Counted from the stretch's first letter, positions 26,801-35,371 are shown. The stretch: 64,000 nt of DNA from Polaribacter sp. SA4-12 (GCF_002163675.1 NZ_CP019334.1:3081501-3145500), one strand, 5' to 3'. Program-made: numbers and translations. Notes: generated by a model from the letters alone, not told the origin.

Positions 26801-26882
26801 TTAAGGAATATGTTATTAAAGCAATGGCAAATGTAGCCCATCCTAAGATGATGTTCCATTTTTTAAAGTTTGCTGATGTCAT
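23805..26882 (-). CDS. DUF2723 (POMT/TMEM260-like) multi-pass membrane protein
   Basis: A 1,025-residue protein with about 10-12 membrane helices in the first ~580 residues, then a soluble region with tetratricopeptide-like helices. The N-terminal loop LEPTVSAWDCGEYISTSVKLEVGHPPGAP contains the D-C/S-G-E and E-V-G-H-P-P-G motifs of DUF2723. DUF2723 proteins are GT-C-fold relatives of protein O-mannosyltransferases (human TMEM260), so this is a good candidate for protein O-glycosylation, a known surface modification in Bacteroidetes. Activity is inferred from family. First gene of a pair with the deacetylase. Confidence 0.85.
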   Translation of the reverse strand: MTSANFKKWNIILGWATFAIALITYSLTLEPTVSAWDCGEYISTSVKLEVGHPPGAPLFQMLGAFFAMFTSSLDQIAKMVNFMSALASAFTILFMFWTITNLSKKLALKTGGFSEGKYIAILGSSIVGSLAYTFSDSFWFSAVEGEVYAMSSFLMALLFWLGLKWESEIHTARGNKWLILISFVVGLSFGVHILSLLVIPAIVMLYFFKTYKEINLKTTAIATVISVVVLMFVFKFLFPFTLKFFSASELFFINSIGMPYNSGSIIAALILVALFYFGLNFTRKKNKVHTNTLILSVLFIMIGFSSWMMLPIRANANTTINENDPSSARELLAYYEREQYGDANVFYDTYYSNSYEREQDANKPYKDDKPKYEKRNGKYEIVNNYEGVIPNYSDKHKGFIPRMVNSASEKMYKSIAGIPQNSKRRPTFGENIKFMMSYQFGYMYGRYFMWNFVGRQNDIQGNLDIFNGNWISGIDALDEIRIGSQKDLPSQVLNNKGRNKYYFLPLILGIIGLLFQIKWDKENFFTLFLFFAFTGFAIIFYTNPRPFEPRERDYAIVGSFYIFAIWIGLGVFALYEYLKNFANKKTVAIAVSVVSLLAVPTLMASQNWDDHDRSNRYTTHLNAQAYLESCDENAIMFTIGDNDTFPLWYMQEVENIRTDIKLVNTSLFATDWYIDQMKRATYEAPPIPSQLEHDQYKYGTLDVAYSLEHPRFKDSVMTIKNFMRWIASDSDATYVETENNSKEKFYPTNRIRIPVNKQKVLANGIVAQKDADKILPYIDITIDDRALFKNRILMLDILANNDWERPIYFTGGANADEEYIWLKDYLQLDGLAYKLVPIKTPMAKKSLFDMGRIDPEKMYANIQKWNWRNINDGKIYLDEQTKRNSISMRNSLMRLSEAFAKKGDTLKAIEVLDLSLDKMPIQDFDHYSLSLGYPEMYLKLGNVEKGRQTVETLITLFKEKAIWLSTFSEQDTDLIFDEIDTTLYMYRNIIGQVEKEGKDDKYLSKLQNEFIEIVKLFRHLMPDEE

Positions 26883-27003
26883 AGTTGTTTGATAATGTGT
26901 GGCGAATTTACTAATAAATATGAATAAAATTAGTTGAGAACTGTTTTTATACGTGACAAATTCATCATAAATGTTTGTTAAATTGAAAAAATATTAAAAA
27001 ATG

Positions 27004-27034
27004 TTTGCAAGTTCTATAAAATGGATTAAATTTG
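27004..27034 (+). promoter_or_regulatory. Promoter of tRNA-Gln
   Basis: TTTG at 27004-27007, 19-base spacer, TAAATTTG at 27027-27034: an exact match to the TTTG-N19-TAnnTTTG Bacteroidetes promoter, 17 bases before the tRNA. The remaining spacer back to 26883 shows no gene. Confidence 0.8.
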
Positions 27035-27051
27035 CACCCGCATTAGCGCAT

Positions 27052-27123
27052 TGGCCTATGGTGTAATTGGTAACACACCGGTTTTTGGTACCGACATTCA
27101 AGGTTCGAGTCCTTGTAGGCCAA
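27052..27123 (+). tRNA. tRNA-Gln (UUG)
   Basis: Acceptor stem TGGCCTA / TAGGCCA is perfect. The anticodon arm CCGGTTTTTGGTACCG holds TTG, reading glutamine codons CAA/CAG, and the T arm is CAAGGTTCGAGTCCTTG. Discriminator A at 27123; the CCA end is not encoded (CA follows), so it must be added enzymatically. Followed by a strong terminator. Confidence 0.95.
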
Positions 27124-27124
27124 C

Positions 27125-27163
27125 AAAAAAGTCCTAACAAATTTAATTTGTTAGGACTTTTTT
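27125..27163. terminator. Terminator after tRNA-Gln and thrC
   Basis: AAAGTCCTAACAAATT / AATTTGTTAGGACTTT, long stem with A- and T-runs on both sides; works for the plus-strand tRNA and the converging thr operon. Confidence 0.9.
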
Positions 27164-27188
27164 ACTTTTATAGAAATAACGTATTTGA

Positions 27189-28472
27189 TTATTTCATTAA
27201 ATAAGCTTTCAAATCTTCATAAGTTGAAGCTTTTATAGCCACTTTAGTATTATTTATTACTTTTTTAATTTGTTCTGGAATTTCTACTTTAACAGGTAAA
27301 GTTTCTTCAACAACATCTAAGAACTTCACTGGATGCGCAGTTTCAAGAAAAACACCAAATTCGTTTTCTTTTAATCCGTGCTTTTTTAAACCTAAATAAC
27401 CAACAGCACCATGAGGATCTGCAACATAACCAGAATTGTTGTAGATTTTTTTCATTGTTTCTCGAGTTTCATCATCAGAAAAACTATACGAAGAAAAAGC
27501 GCTTTTAAGAGCTTCTAAATCATTATTAAACAATTCTTGTATTCTAATAAAGTTACTTGGGTTACCAACATCCATAGCGTTAGAAATAGTAGCTTTAGAT
27601 GGTTTTGGTTTGTAAACTCCGTCAACTAAATAATTAGGAACCGTATCATTCACATTTGTAGATGCTACAAAGTGTTTAATAGGTAAACCTAATTTTTGTG
27701 CCATAATTCCTGCACAAATATTTCCGAAGTTTCCACTTGGTACAGAAAAAATTAAATCTTTATGTTTTTTGTGTAATTCTTTATAAGCGAAGAAAAAGTA
27801 AAACATTTGTGGTAACCAACGTGCAACATTTATAGAGTTTGCTGAGGTTAATGTTTTTGTGATTTCTTCATCTAAAAAAGCTGTTTTCACCATTTCTTGA
27901 CAATCATCAAAAACGCCATCTACTTCTAGTGCAGTAATATTCTGACCTAAAGTTGTTAATTGTTTTTCTTGAATATCACTTACTTTTCCTGAAGGATATA
28001 AAATAACAACATTTACGCCTTTTGCTCCTAAAAAGCCATTTGCAACTGCGCCTCCTGTATCTCCAGAAGTTGCTACTAAAACAGTAACTTCATCATCACT
28101 ATCTTTATTGAAATACTCTAAACATTGTGCCATAAATTTAGCGCCAACATCTTTAAAAGCCATTGTTGGTCCGTGAAACAATTCTAGAGAAGCAATATTA
28201 TCATCAACCTTTACTAAAGGGAAATCGAAAGAAACCGTTTTTGCAACAATGTCTTTTAATTTTTCAGCAGGAATTTCATCACCTACAAATTGTTTTATTA
28301 CTTTGTAAGCAATTTCGTGATTCGAATAATCAGAAATGTTTTCAATAAAATCTTTTGAAAGTTTCGTGATATTATCAGGAAAATAGATTCCTCTATCTTT
28401 TGCTAAACCTTGAACAACTGCGTTTTTAAAAGTTGAAATTGGTGATTTATGATGTAAACTGTAATAGTTCAT
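27189..28472 (-). CDS. thrC: Threonine synthase
   Basis: PLP enzyme converting phosphohomoserine to threonine. The 427-residue protein starts MNYYSLHHKSPISTFKNAV and contains LFHGPTMAFKDVGA with the PLP lysine, TVLVATSGDTGGAVANG and SVPSGNFGNICAG. I prefer the ATG at 28472 over the upstream ATG at 28496, because homologues begin M-x-Y-Y-S-T/L and the extra residues are encoded by the edge of a dispersed repeat. Third gene of thrA-thrB-thrC; a long hairpin repeat separates it from thrB. Confidence 0.95.
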   Translation of the reverse strand: MNYYSLHHKSPISTFKNAVVQGLAKDRGIYFPDNITKLSKDFIENISDYSNHEIAYKVIKQFVGDEIPAEKLKDIVAKTVSFDFPLVKVDDNIASLELFHGPTMAFKDVGAKFMAQCLEYFNKDSDDEVTVLVATSGDTGGAVANGFLGAKGVNVVILYPSGKVSDIQEKQLTTLGQNITALEVDGVFDDCQEMVKTAFLDEEITKTLTSANSINVARWLPQMFYFFFAYKELHKKHKDLIFSVPSGNFGNICAGIMAQKLGLPIKHFVASTNVNDTVPNYLVDGVYKPKPSKATISNAMDVGNPSNFIRIQELFNNDLEALKSAFSSYSFSDDETRETMKKIYNNSGYVADPHGAVGYLGLKKHGLKENEFGVFLETAHPVKFLDVVEETLPVKVEIPEQIKKVINNTKVAIKASTYEDLKAYLMK

Positions 28473-28485
28473 TTTTTTTTTGATT

Positions 28486-28566
28486 TTGTCTGTCATTGCG
28501 AGAGAAACGAAGCAATCTATTTGTTAGAAAGAGATTACTTCAGTCATTCTTCCTTCGTAATGACGA
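28486..28566. repeat. Long imperfect palindrome of the GTCATTGCGA repeat type, inside the thr operon
   Basis: GTCATTGCGAGAGAAACGAA ... GCAATCT on one side and AGATTACTT ... CCTTCGTAATGAC on the other, about 80 bases in all. It lies between thrB and thrC and would form a large hairpin in the mRNA. Confidence 0.7.
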
Positions 28567-29490
28567 TTATTCTAATATTTTTATTCCTTCTGGATTCACT
28601 TTTGAAATAAACATCTCAAATTTAATTCCAGTATTTTTATAACTTTCTTCTATGCTTTTGTAAACGTTTTCTGCAACTTCATCACCTTTACATAAAGCAA
28701 AAATTGTTGGACCAGAACCACTAATTCCAGCTCCTAAAGCACCTGCTTTTGTTGCGCTATTTTTAACATCGTCAAAAAATGGAATTAATTTTTTTCTATG
28801 AGGTTCAACAACAATATCGACTAAAGAATTACTGATTAAATTGTAATTATCAGTATATAAACCGCTAATTAAACCACCAACATTTGCCCATTGCGTAACT
28901 GCGTCTTTTAACGCAATTTCTGTAGGTAAAACATCTCTAGCGTCTTTTGTTTTTACTTCTATTTGTGGATGAATCGCAACAACTCTCAATTCACTAGGAA
29001 CTGGTAGTTTTATAATTTCTAAAGGATTGTAGCTTCTCACTAAAACGAAACCTCCATAAATAGCTGCAGAAACATTATCTGCAATTGGAGTTCCACAAGC
29101 AACTTCTTCACCAAACATAGCGAATTTTGTCAACTCTAAATCAGAATACATATTTCCTAATAATTGATTTGCGCCAAAAGCAGCTCCAGCAGCACTTGCA
29201 GCAGAACTACCTAATCCACTTCCTGGGGAAAAACCTTTATGAATTGTTAATTCAATTCCGAAATCGGCATTTGCTTCATTCAAAACTTTTTTAACAACAG
29301 CACTTGCAGCATTTTTATCAACATTGTATGTTAAATCTGCACCTGTGATATTTGTTATTTTAACACCTTTTTCCGTTGTCTTGGTAAACGTCATTTCATC
29401 TCCAATTGCATCAACGGCAAAACCTAGAGAATCGAATCCGCAAGAAACATTAGCAACAGTTGCAGGAGCAAATATTTTTAAATAATTCAT
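28567..29490 (-). CDS. thrB: Homoserine kinase
   Basis: GHMP-family kinase that phosphorylates homoserine to give the ThrC substrate. The 307-residue protein has the ATP-binding motif FSPGSGLGSSAASAAGAAFG (about residues 86-105) and the C-terminal glycine-rich motif GALGAGISGSGPTIFAL. Length normal. It starts MNYLKIFAPATVANVSCGFD, as in other bacteria. Middle gene of thrA-thrB-thrC; the 148-base spacer to thrA contains tandem CAGTTTGCAGT-like repeats. Confidence 0.96.
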   Translation of the reverse strand: MNYLKIFAPATVANVSCGFDSLGFAVDAIGDEMTFTKTTEKGVKITNITGADLTYNVDKNAASAVVKKVLNEANADFGIELTIHKGFSPGSGLGSSAASAAGAAFGANQLLGNMYSDLELTKFAMFGEEVACGTPIADNVSAAIYGGFVLVRSYNPLEIIKLPVPSELRVVAIHPQIEVKTKDARDVLPTEIALKDAVTQWANVGGLISGLYTDNYNLISNSLVDIVVEPHRKKLIPFFDDVKNSATKAGALGAGISGSGPTIFALCKGDEVAENVYKSIEESYKNTGIKFEMFISKVNPEGIKILE

Positions 29491-29638
29491 AATTTCAGTT
29501 TGCAGTATTCAGTTTCAGTTTGCAGTCAGTTGTTAACTGAAAACTAAATACTCATTTTATTTATTTTTTTAGTTTATCAATTTCAGAAATAATTTTCAGT
29601 AAGTTGATTACTGAAAACTGCTACTGCTAACTGAAAAC
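29491..29638. repeat. Tandem and inverted CAGTTTGCAGT / AACTGAAAACT repeats between thrA and thrB
   Basis: Contains CAGTTTGCAGT twice, with CAGT elsewhere in the left part, and (T)AACTGAAAACT twice plus ACTGAAAACTGC in the right part. The inverse halves can pair. No gene is visible in these 148 bases. Confidence 0.6.
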
Positions 29639-32077
29639 TTATTGATTCGCAATTCTAATTACATCAGCAAAAATACCAGAAGCAGTAACATCTGCACCAG
29701 CACCAGCACCTTTTATGATTAAAGGATTTTCTGGATATCTGTCTGTGAAAAATAATACAATATTATCACTTCCTTCTAAATTATAAAAAGGATGATCAGA
29801 AGGAATGTGTTGTAAACCAACATTCGCTTTTCCGTCAACAAATTCTGCAACATATTTTAAGCGACAATCTTTGTCATTTGCTTCTTTAAAAATGTTTTGA
29901 AAATGCCCTTCATTCTTAGTAAGTGAAGTGTAAAAATCGTCATTATTATCAGTTTTTAAACTGTCTTCAGGTAAAAAAGCATTGTTTTCGATGTCTTCTA
30001 ATTCTAATTGATAACCACTTTCTCTAGCTAAAATTAAAATTTTACGAGCAACATCAACTCCGCTTAAATCAATTTTAGGATCTGGTTCTGTATATCCTTC
30101 TTTTTGAGCAGCTGCAACAACATCATGAAAAGTTGAACTCTCATTAAAGTTATTGAAAACAAAATTTAAACTTCCAGATAAAACTGCCTGAATTTTTTGA
30201 ACTCTATCTCCAGAATTGATTAAATTTTTAAGAGTATCTATAATTGGTAAACCTGCACCAACATTTGTTTCAAATAAGAAAGATGCATTGTATTTTCTTG
30301 AAACTTCTTTTAAGGTTTTGTAATTATCAAAGCTAGAAGCACAAGCAATTTTATTACAAGTCACTACAGAAATACTATCTCTTAAATATTTTTCATAGAT
30401 TTCAGAAACTTGTTGGTTTGCTGTGTTATCTACAAAAACACTATTTCTATGGTTAGATTCTTTTACTTTTTTATGAAAACTATCTAAAGTTGTTGGCTCT
30501 CCGTTTTCTAATGCTTCTTTCCAGTTATCTAAATCGATACCATTATCATTAAAAGCCATTTTTCTAGAATTAGCAATTCCAATAACTCTAATATTTAATT
30601 TTAAGTTTTCTTTTAAGAAATCTTTTTGCTGTTGTAATTGCGCTAAAAAGCGTTCTCCAACATTACCAACACCAGTTACAAATAAATTTAATTGTTTTTT
30701 TCTTTCTTCAAAGAATTGCTCGTGTAAAATATTTAAAGCTTTTTTTGCATCGTATTTATTGATGACAGCAGAAATATTCTTTTCTGATGAACCTTGTGCA
30801 ATTGCTCTAACATTTACATTATTTCTTCCTAAGGCGCTAAACATTTGTCCGCTTAAACCTTGGTAATTTTTCATGCTCTCGCCAACAACAGCAATAATTG
30901 CCAATTCTTTTTCTACAATGATTGGCTTTATTTTTTTCTTGTCTATTTCTATGCTAAAAGTTTCGTCTAGAAGATCTTTAGCTTTTGCAGCATCGTCTTC
31001 ATAAACACCGACACAAATTGAATGTTCAGAAGAAGCTTGTGTAATAAAAACAACATTTATTTTTGCTACAGAAAGTGTTTCAAACAAACGTTTAGAGAAT
31101 CCAGGAATTCCAATCATTCCACCACCTTCTAAAGTAATTAAGCTAATATCTTCTATATGAGAAATTCCTTTAACTTCATTTCCGTTTTCAGGGTTCTTAC
31201 AAATTAAAGTTCCAACGCTTTCTGGGTCAAAAGTATTTTTAATTCTAATCGCAATTTCTTTTCTTAATGCAGGCTGAATTGTTGGAGGATACAAAACTTT
31301 TGCACCAAAATGAGACAATTCCATTGCTTCTTCATAAGAAATTTCTGAAATAGGATACGCTTGTTTTACAACTCTAGGATTTGCAGTATACATTCCGCTA
31401 ACGTCTGTCCAGATTTGTAATTCATCAGCATTTAAAGCAGCAGCATAAATTGAGGCTGTAAAATCAGATCCACCTCTACCTAATGTTGTAGTTTCTTCAA
31501 ATACATTTGAAGAAATAAATCCACCTAATACAGTAACTTGATGTTTGTTTTCTTCAAAAAATGAAGCTATATTTTTATTAGTAACTTTAAAGTTAACTTG
31601 AGCATTTAAGTACTCGTCATTTGTAATTACTAAATCTCTACTTTCTTTATGATTCGCATCAAATAACTCTTTTGCAGCATTTGCAATGATATATGATGAA
31701 AGTCTTTCGCCAAAGCTAGAAACTTTTGCTAATGTTTTGTCAGATAACTCTTGTAATAAAAAGATACCTGAATAAATTGATTCTAATCTATCAAAAAGAT
31801 AAGCAACCTCTTTATCAACTTCTTTTAAGTTTTTTGTAATTAAATCTTCAATTATGTCAAAGTGCAAATCTTTAATTGCATCTAAGATTTTTTTAGCTGA
31901 GATAATGTCTTCTAAAGCTTCATTAGCACCTGCCAGTAAATTATTTGTCGTTTTTCCGAAAGCAGAAACTACGACTGCGATTTTTTGTTTTTTAGAAGCT
32001 GCCTCAACAATTGCTAAGACTTTTTGTATGTTTTCTGAAGTTGCGACAGATGAGCCGCCAAATTTTAATACTTTCAT
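29639..32077 (-). CDS. thrA: Bifunctional aspartokinase / homoserine dehydrogenase I
   Basis: An 812-residue fusion that catalyses the first and third steps from aspartate towards threonine. N-terminal aspartokinase: MKVLKFGGSSVATSENIQKV and TTLGRGGSDFTAS (about 205). A middle regulatory region follows with ACT-type repeats, including ITQASSEHSICVGV (about 345) and AIAQGSSEKNISAVI (about 430), which normally bind threonine or other feedback inhibitors. C-terminal homoserine dehydrogenase: LFVTGVGNVGERFLAQL (NAD(P) fold, about 465), VGAGLPIIDTLKNLINSGD and KIDLSGVDVARKILILARE. First gene of the operon; a Thr/Ile-rich leader ORF precedes it. Confidence 0.97.
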   Translation of the reverse strand: MKVLKFGGSSVATSENIQKVLAIVEAASKKQKIAVVVSAFGKTTNNLLAGANEALEDIISAKKILDAIKDLHFDIIEDLITKNLKEVDKEVAYLFDRLESIYSGIFLLQELSDKTLAKVSSFGERLSSYIIANAAKELFDANHKESRDLVITNDEYLNAQVNFKVTNKNIASFFEENKHQVTVLGGFISSNVFEETTTLGRGGSDFTASIYAAALNADELQIWTDVSGMYTANPRVVKQAYPISEISYEEAMELSHFGAKVLYPPTIQPALRKEIAIRIKNTFDPESVGTLICKNPENGNEVKGISHIEDISLITLEGGGMIGIPGFSKRLFETLSVAKINVVFITQASSEHSICVGVYEDDAAKAKDLLDETFSIEIDKKKIKPIIVEKELAIIAVVGESMKNYQGLSGQMFSALGRNNVNVRAIAQGSSEKNISAVINKYDAKKALNILHEQFFEERKKQLNLFVTGVGNVGERFLAQLQQQKDFLKENLKLNIRVIGIANSRKMAFNDNGIDLDNWKEALENGEPTTLDSFHKKVKESNHRNSVFVDNTANQQVSEIYEKYLRDSISVVTCNKIACASSFDNYKTLKEVSRKYNASFLFETNVGAGLPIIDTLKNLINSGDRVQKIQAVLSGSLNFVFNNFNESSTFHDVVAAAQKEGYTEPDPKIDLSGVDVARKILILARESGYQLELEDIENNAFLPEDSLKTDNNDDFYTSLTKNEGHFQNIFKEANDKDCRLKYVAEFVDGKANVGLQHIPSDHPFYNLEGSDNIVLFFTDRYPENPLIIKGAGAGADVTASGIFADVIRIANQ

Positions 32078-32177
32078 TTTGAATGAATAGTTAGTGTAAT
32101 TTAATTTTTTATTGAGTTTGCTTCGCTGTTGTTCGAAACAATATATAACCTATGATGATATGAATTTAGCAGAACCC

Positions 32178-32219
32178 CTAAAGGGTAATTGTTGTAGATG
32201 TGCTAATAATTGTGCGCAT
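32178..32219 (-). CDS. Threonine/isoleucine-rich leader peptide of the thr operon (candidate)
   Basis: A 13-codon ORF on the minus strand: ATG then R-T-I-I-S-T-S-T-T-I-T-L and TAG. Five of 13 residues are Thr and three are Ile, the regulatory amino acids of the E. coli thrL leader (rich in T and I). It starts 142 bases before thrA and about 65 bases after a perfect TATTTTTG -7 box (32284-32291). Between this box and the ORF lies the palindrome AAACTACATTTGTAGTTT (32228-32245). I see no clear rho-independent terminator with a U-run between the ORF and thrA, so the mechanism (transcriptional or translational) is open. Confidence 0.65.
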   Translation of the reverse strand: MRTIISTSTTITL

Positions 32220-32227
32220 AGAAATAC

Positions 32228-32245
32228 AAACTACATTTGTAGTTT
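32228..32245. other. 18-base palindrome in the thr leader
   Basis: AAACTACATTTGTAGTTT (8-bp arms, two-base centre) between the candidate promoter box and the leader ORF. Could be an operator or a hairpin in the 5' UTR. Confidence 0.55.
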
Positions 32246-32283
32246 TTGAAGAGTTAGTATGTGTATTAGATAAATTCACATAG

Positions 32284-32291
32284 CAAAAATA
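32284..32291 (-). promoter_or_regulatory. -7 box of the thr operon
   Basis: TATTTTTG on the minus strand, exact TAnnTTTG; no TTTG element at -33. The 318-base spacer 32078-32395 also contains an 8-bp GU-containing stem (TTGTTTCG/CGAAGCAA) at 32118-32140 without a following U-run on the thr strand. Confidence 0.55.
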
Positions 32292-32395
32292 GGAGTATTA
32301 TTTAATTTTTAGCCTTTCAGTAGAGATTATTTCCTTTTTTTAAGTAATTTATACAGTATTGTTAGAAAACGGCTATTTCAAATGTTATTTTGCTA

Positions 32396-33955
32396 CTATT
32401 TAGTGAGTTGATTTGTTTTTTCTTTAATAATTAAAGCAATAGGTTTATTTTGAATCTTGCTTTCTAACCACGATAAAATGTCTAAATATAAGAACGCCCT
32501 TTTTTCATAAGGATGATTTTCAAACTTTTTCAGCTTTGAATGAATCTTCTTGAATTCATTTTTAATTTCATGTGGAAAAACATCACTCAAATCTCTAATA
32601 GAAGCTAAGAAAACCTTCTGAACTTCTTGTAGGTTTTCCATTTTCAATAAAAACTTGTAAGTGTCTACAAATTGTCTTTCTAAATCATAATCTAAACCAC
32701 ATTCATAATGTGCAATCAAATTTAAAATACGTGCAAAACATTGTAAATCTTCAGCAGAACCGATGTTTTTAGATCGAATTATTTTTTGCAAATAGGTAAT
32801 GCATAATTTGTTTTTACCCATTCCGAAATACAGACAAGCTATCTTATAGTATAGTAAAACGATATAGTGATTATCGAGTCTGTTTTTATATTTATCAATC
32901 TTATTATTGATAATATCAACCAAATATTCACCTTTTTCAAAGGAACCTTCTAAGAAGTGAAGGTGTAACTTATTAGAATAAAAATACAAGAATATCAATA
33001 ATTCTGTATTGGTATTCATTGGTATTGATTTCTGATCTATTTCGTGCTCAAAAAGAGTCAATTCTTTTTTAAAAGTAGAAACTTTTTTCACTAAAAAAGA
33101 GGCTTCTAAAAGGTAATTTTTAGATTTTAAATAGAAAACTGGATGTACGTTTATTAGTTTTTGGTTATCAAATAAATCTACACATTTTTTAGCATATTTG
33201 TAACTCAACAAAAAATCTTGCACTAAAAAACTGTGCCATAAATGTGCCTTAAAAAGCCATAATTTTTCTCTAAAACCTAAGGTTTGATAATCGTATTTTG
33301 GCATTCTATCACTAAAGTACTTATCAACAAACTTTAGCTCCTCTTTATTTTTTACATAACCGTTCTGTATTAGATGGCTATATAATTGAAGAGATAAATT
33401 AGATAGCTTACTCGCAATAACATTATCTTGACTTAATTCTTTTGCTTGAATAGAGAGTTGATTTGCTCTCGTACTTAAACTTCTTGTAATATATTGTGTT
33501 TCTATTACTTTTTCGAGTTCAACTATTTCGTAGGCAATATTTTTTTCTTCATTATCTAAAGCCATGTTTTTGGCTTTTTCTAATAATTTTAAACTCTGTT
33601 TGTATAATCCTTTTTGATATAAAACAGTTGCAAAATCTAATTGTTCTCTAATTTGAATTCGTACATTTTTGTGTGCAGGATTCAAACGTAAACTAATTAA
33701 AATTTGTTTGTATAAATGAGCTTTTAGGTTAGAAAGTTGCTGTTTAGAAACAATTCCACTTCCAATAATTACCTTTTCATCATATACTTTTAGCTTTTCT
33801 AAAAATTTGAATAATGAGAAAAATTTGGCATCGATGTTTCCACCTAATCTACCTACGTATAAATTAAATTGTCTCTTTTCTGATTTAGTTAAAGACTTAA
33901 TCAAAACAAAAAGAGCATCATTTTGTTGATTGGCTGATGTAACACTTTTGCTCAT
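32396..33955 (-). CDS. Large alpha-helical protein, unknown function
   Basis: A 519-residue soluble protein rich in Leu, Lys and aromatic residues that looks like a stack of helical hairpins (TPR-like): for example LYQKGLYKQSLKLLEKAK and YYKIACLYFGMGKNKLCITYL. The N-terminus is LFVLIKSLTKSEKRQFNLYV. No catalytic motif seen. It is divergent from leuA and convergent with nothing functional. Relatives seem limited to Bacteroidetes, as far as I recognise; I give no function. It may be a scaffold or a regulatory protein. Confidence 0.6.
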   Translation of the reverse strand: MSKSVTSANQQNDALFVLIKSLTKSEKRQFNLYVGRLGGNIDAKFFSLFKFLEKLKVYDEKVIIGSGIVSKQQLSNLKAHLYKQILISLRLNPAHKNVRIQIREQLDFATVLYQKGLYKQSLKLLEKAKNMALDNEEKNIAYEIVELEKVIETQYITRSLSTRANQLSIQAKELSQDNVIASKLSNLSLQLYSHLIQNGYVKNKEELKFVDKYFSDRMPKYDYQTLGFREKLWLFKAHLWHSFLVQDFLLSYKYAKKCVDLFDNQKLINVHPVFYLKSKNYLLEASFLVKKVSTFKKELTLFEHEIDQKSIPMNTNTELLIFLYFYSNKLHLHFLEGSFEKGEYLVDIINNKIDKYKNRLDNHYIVLLYYKIACLYFGMGKNKLCITYLQKIIRSKNIGSAEDLQCFARILNLIAHYECGLDYDLERQFVDTYKFLLKMENLQEVQKVFLASIRDLSDVFPHEIKNEFKKIHSKLKKFENHPYEKRAFLYLDILSWLESKIQNKPIALIIKEKTNQLTK

Positions 33956-34086
33956 AAAAAACTGAGGTTTAATCTGTTATGATTTTGTAAATGATATTAG
34001 AAATCGTACAGTTCTGTAAAAATAACTATTTATTTTAATCTCTATATATACATTTGAGATTAAATAAGATAATCTTTACAGAAATT

Positions 34087-35262
34087 ATGCAAGATAACAA
34101 AGTTCAAATTTTTGACACGACATTAAGAGATGGGGAGCAAGTTCCTGGATGTAAGTTAGATACAGCTCAGAAATTAGTAATTGCGGAAAGATTAGATTTA
34201 TTGGGTGTAAATGTAATAGAAGCAGGTTTTCCGGTTTCGAGCCCAGGAGATTTTAATTCAGTTACTCAAATCTCAAAAATTGTAAAAAACGCAACAGTTT
34301 GTGGTTTAACTAGAGCTGTAGAAAATGATATTAAAGTTGCTGCCGAAGCTTTAAAATATGCAAAATATCCAAGAATTCACACTGGTATTGGTACAAGTGA
34401 TTCTCATATAAAATTTAAATTTAATTCATCTAGAGAAGAAGTAATAGAACGTGCTGTAAAAGCAGTTACTTATTCAAAATCTTTTGTAGAAGATGTAGAG
34501 TTTTATGCAGAAGATGCAGGTAGAACAGATAATGAGTATTTAGCAAGAGTTTGTGAAGCTGTTATAAAAGCAGGTGCAACTGTATTAAATATTCCAGATA
34601 CAACAGGGTATTGTTTACCTGAAGAATATGGAGCAAAAATGAAATATTTACGTGAAAACGTAAAAGGTATAGAAAATGTAATTCTTTCTTGTCATTGTCA
34701 TAATGATTTAGGAATGGCAACTGCAAATTCAATTGCTGGTGTAATTAATGGAGCTCGTCAAATTGAGTGTACAATTAATGGAATTGGTGAAAGAGCTGGT
34801 AATACAGCTTTAGAAGAAGTAGTTATGGTGTTAAAACAACATCCATATTTAAACTTAGAAACAAGTATCAATACAAAACTATTGTATGATACAAGTATTA
34901 TGGTTCGTGAAAGTATGGGGATGCCTGTGCAACCAAATAAAGCAATTGTTGGTGCAAATGCTTTTGCTCACAGTTCTGGTATTCATCAAGATGGAGTCAT
35001 TAAAAACAGAGAAACATACGAAATTATGGATCCTGAAGATGTTGGTGTTACAGAAAGTGCTATTGTTTTAACAGCAAGAAGTGGTAGAGCAGCTTTAGCT
35101 TACAGATCAAAAAAGATTGGTTACGAATTAACTAAAGTACAATTAGATGTAGCTTATGATGCTTTCTTAGAAACAGCAGATAGGCAAAAAGAAGTTAAAG
35201 ACGATGATATACATGCTATTATGAAAGAAGTTAGTAAAACTTCTAAGATAGCAATGGCATAA
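34087..35262 (+). CDS. 2-isopropylmalate synthase-like enzyme without C-terminal regulatory domain
   Basis: HMGL-like TIM barrel of 391 residues. [17 protein letters not shown] gives the DTTLRDGEQ signature (Arg and Asp for catalysis/metal), [15 protein letters not shown] and [19 protein letters not shown] carry the H-x-H-N-D-x-G metal motif, and [17 protein letters not shown] closes the family. The C-terminus [12 protein letters not shown] is also typical of LeuA. The ~120-residue LeuA allosteric domain is absent, so leucine feedback through that domain should be missing. Related activities (citramalate synthase, homocitrate synthase) cannot be excluded. Start at ATG 34087 preferred over TTG 34054. 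Next gene is leuB-like. Confidence 0.85.
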   Translation: MQDNKVQIFDTTLRDGEQVPGCKLDTAQKLVIAERLDLLGVNVIEAGFPVSSPGDFNSVTQISKIVKNATVCGLTRAVENDIKVAAEALKYAKYPRIHTGIGTSDSHIKFKFNSSREEVIERAVKAVTYSKSFVEDVEFYAEDAGRTDNEYLARVCEAVIKAGATVLNIPDTTGYCLPEEYGAKMKYLRENVKGIENVILSCHCHNDLGMATANSIAGVINGARQIECTINGIGERAGNTALEEVVMVLKQHPYLNLETSINTKLLYDTSIMVRESMGMPVQPNKAIVGANAFAHSSGIHQDGVIKNRETYEIMDPEDVGVTESAIVLTARSGRAALAYRSKKIGYELTKVQLDVAYDAFLETADRQKEVKDDDIHAIMKEVSKTSKIAMA

Positions 35263-35330
35263 AAAAACTAAAGGAACTTTGTCTTCAAGGGTAGTTGTGA
35301 ATTTTAGGCCAACTATTTAAAAGAATCAAC

Positions 35331-35338
35331 TATCTTTG
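35331..35338 (+). promoter_or_regulatory. -7 box of the leuB-like gene
   Basis: TATCTTTG matches TAnnTTTG, 33 bases before the ATG at 35372, suggesting leuB can be transcribed independently of leuA. Confidence 0.4.
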
Positions 35339-35371
35339 ATAACAGAATAATTTAGAGATTACACTTACAGT

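Noticed and set aside
28473..28496. Longer N-terminus of ThrC
   Set aside because: The extra residues come from the edge of a dispersed repeat and are absent from the usual family start.
33970..34086. Possible leucine leader ORF before leuA
   Set aside because: The short frames there (for example MILEIVQFCKNNYLF) contain few Leu codons and no terminator follows, so there is no attenuator layout like that before ilvD.
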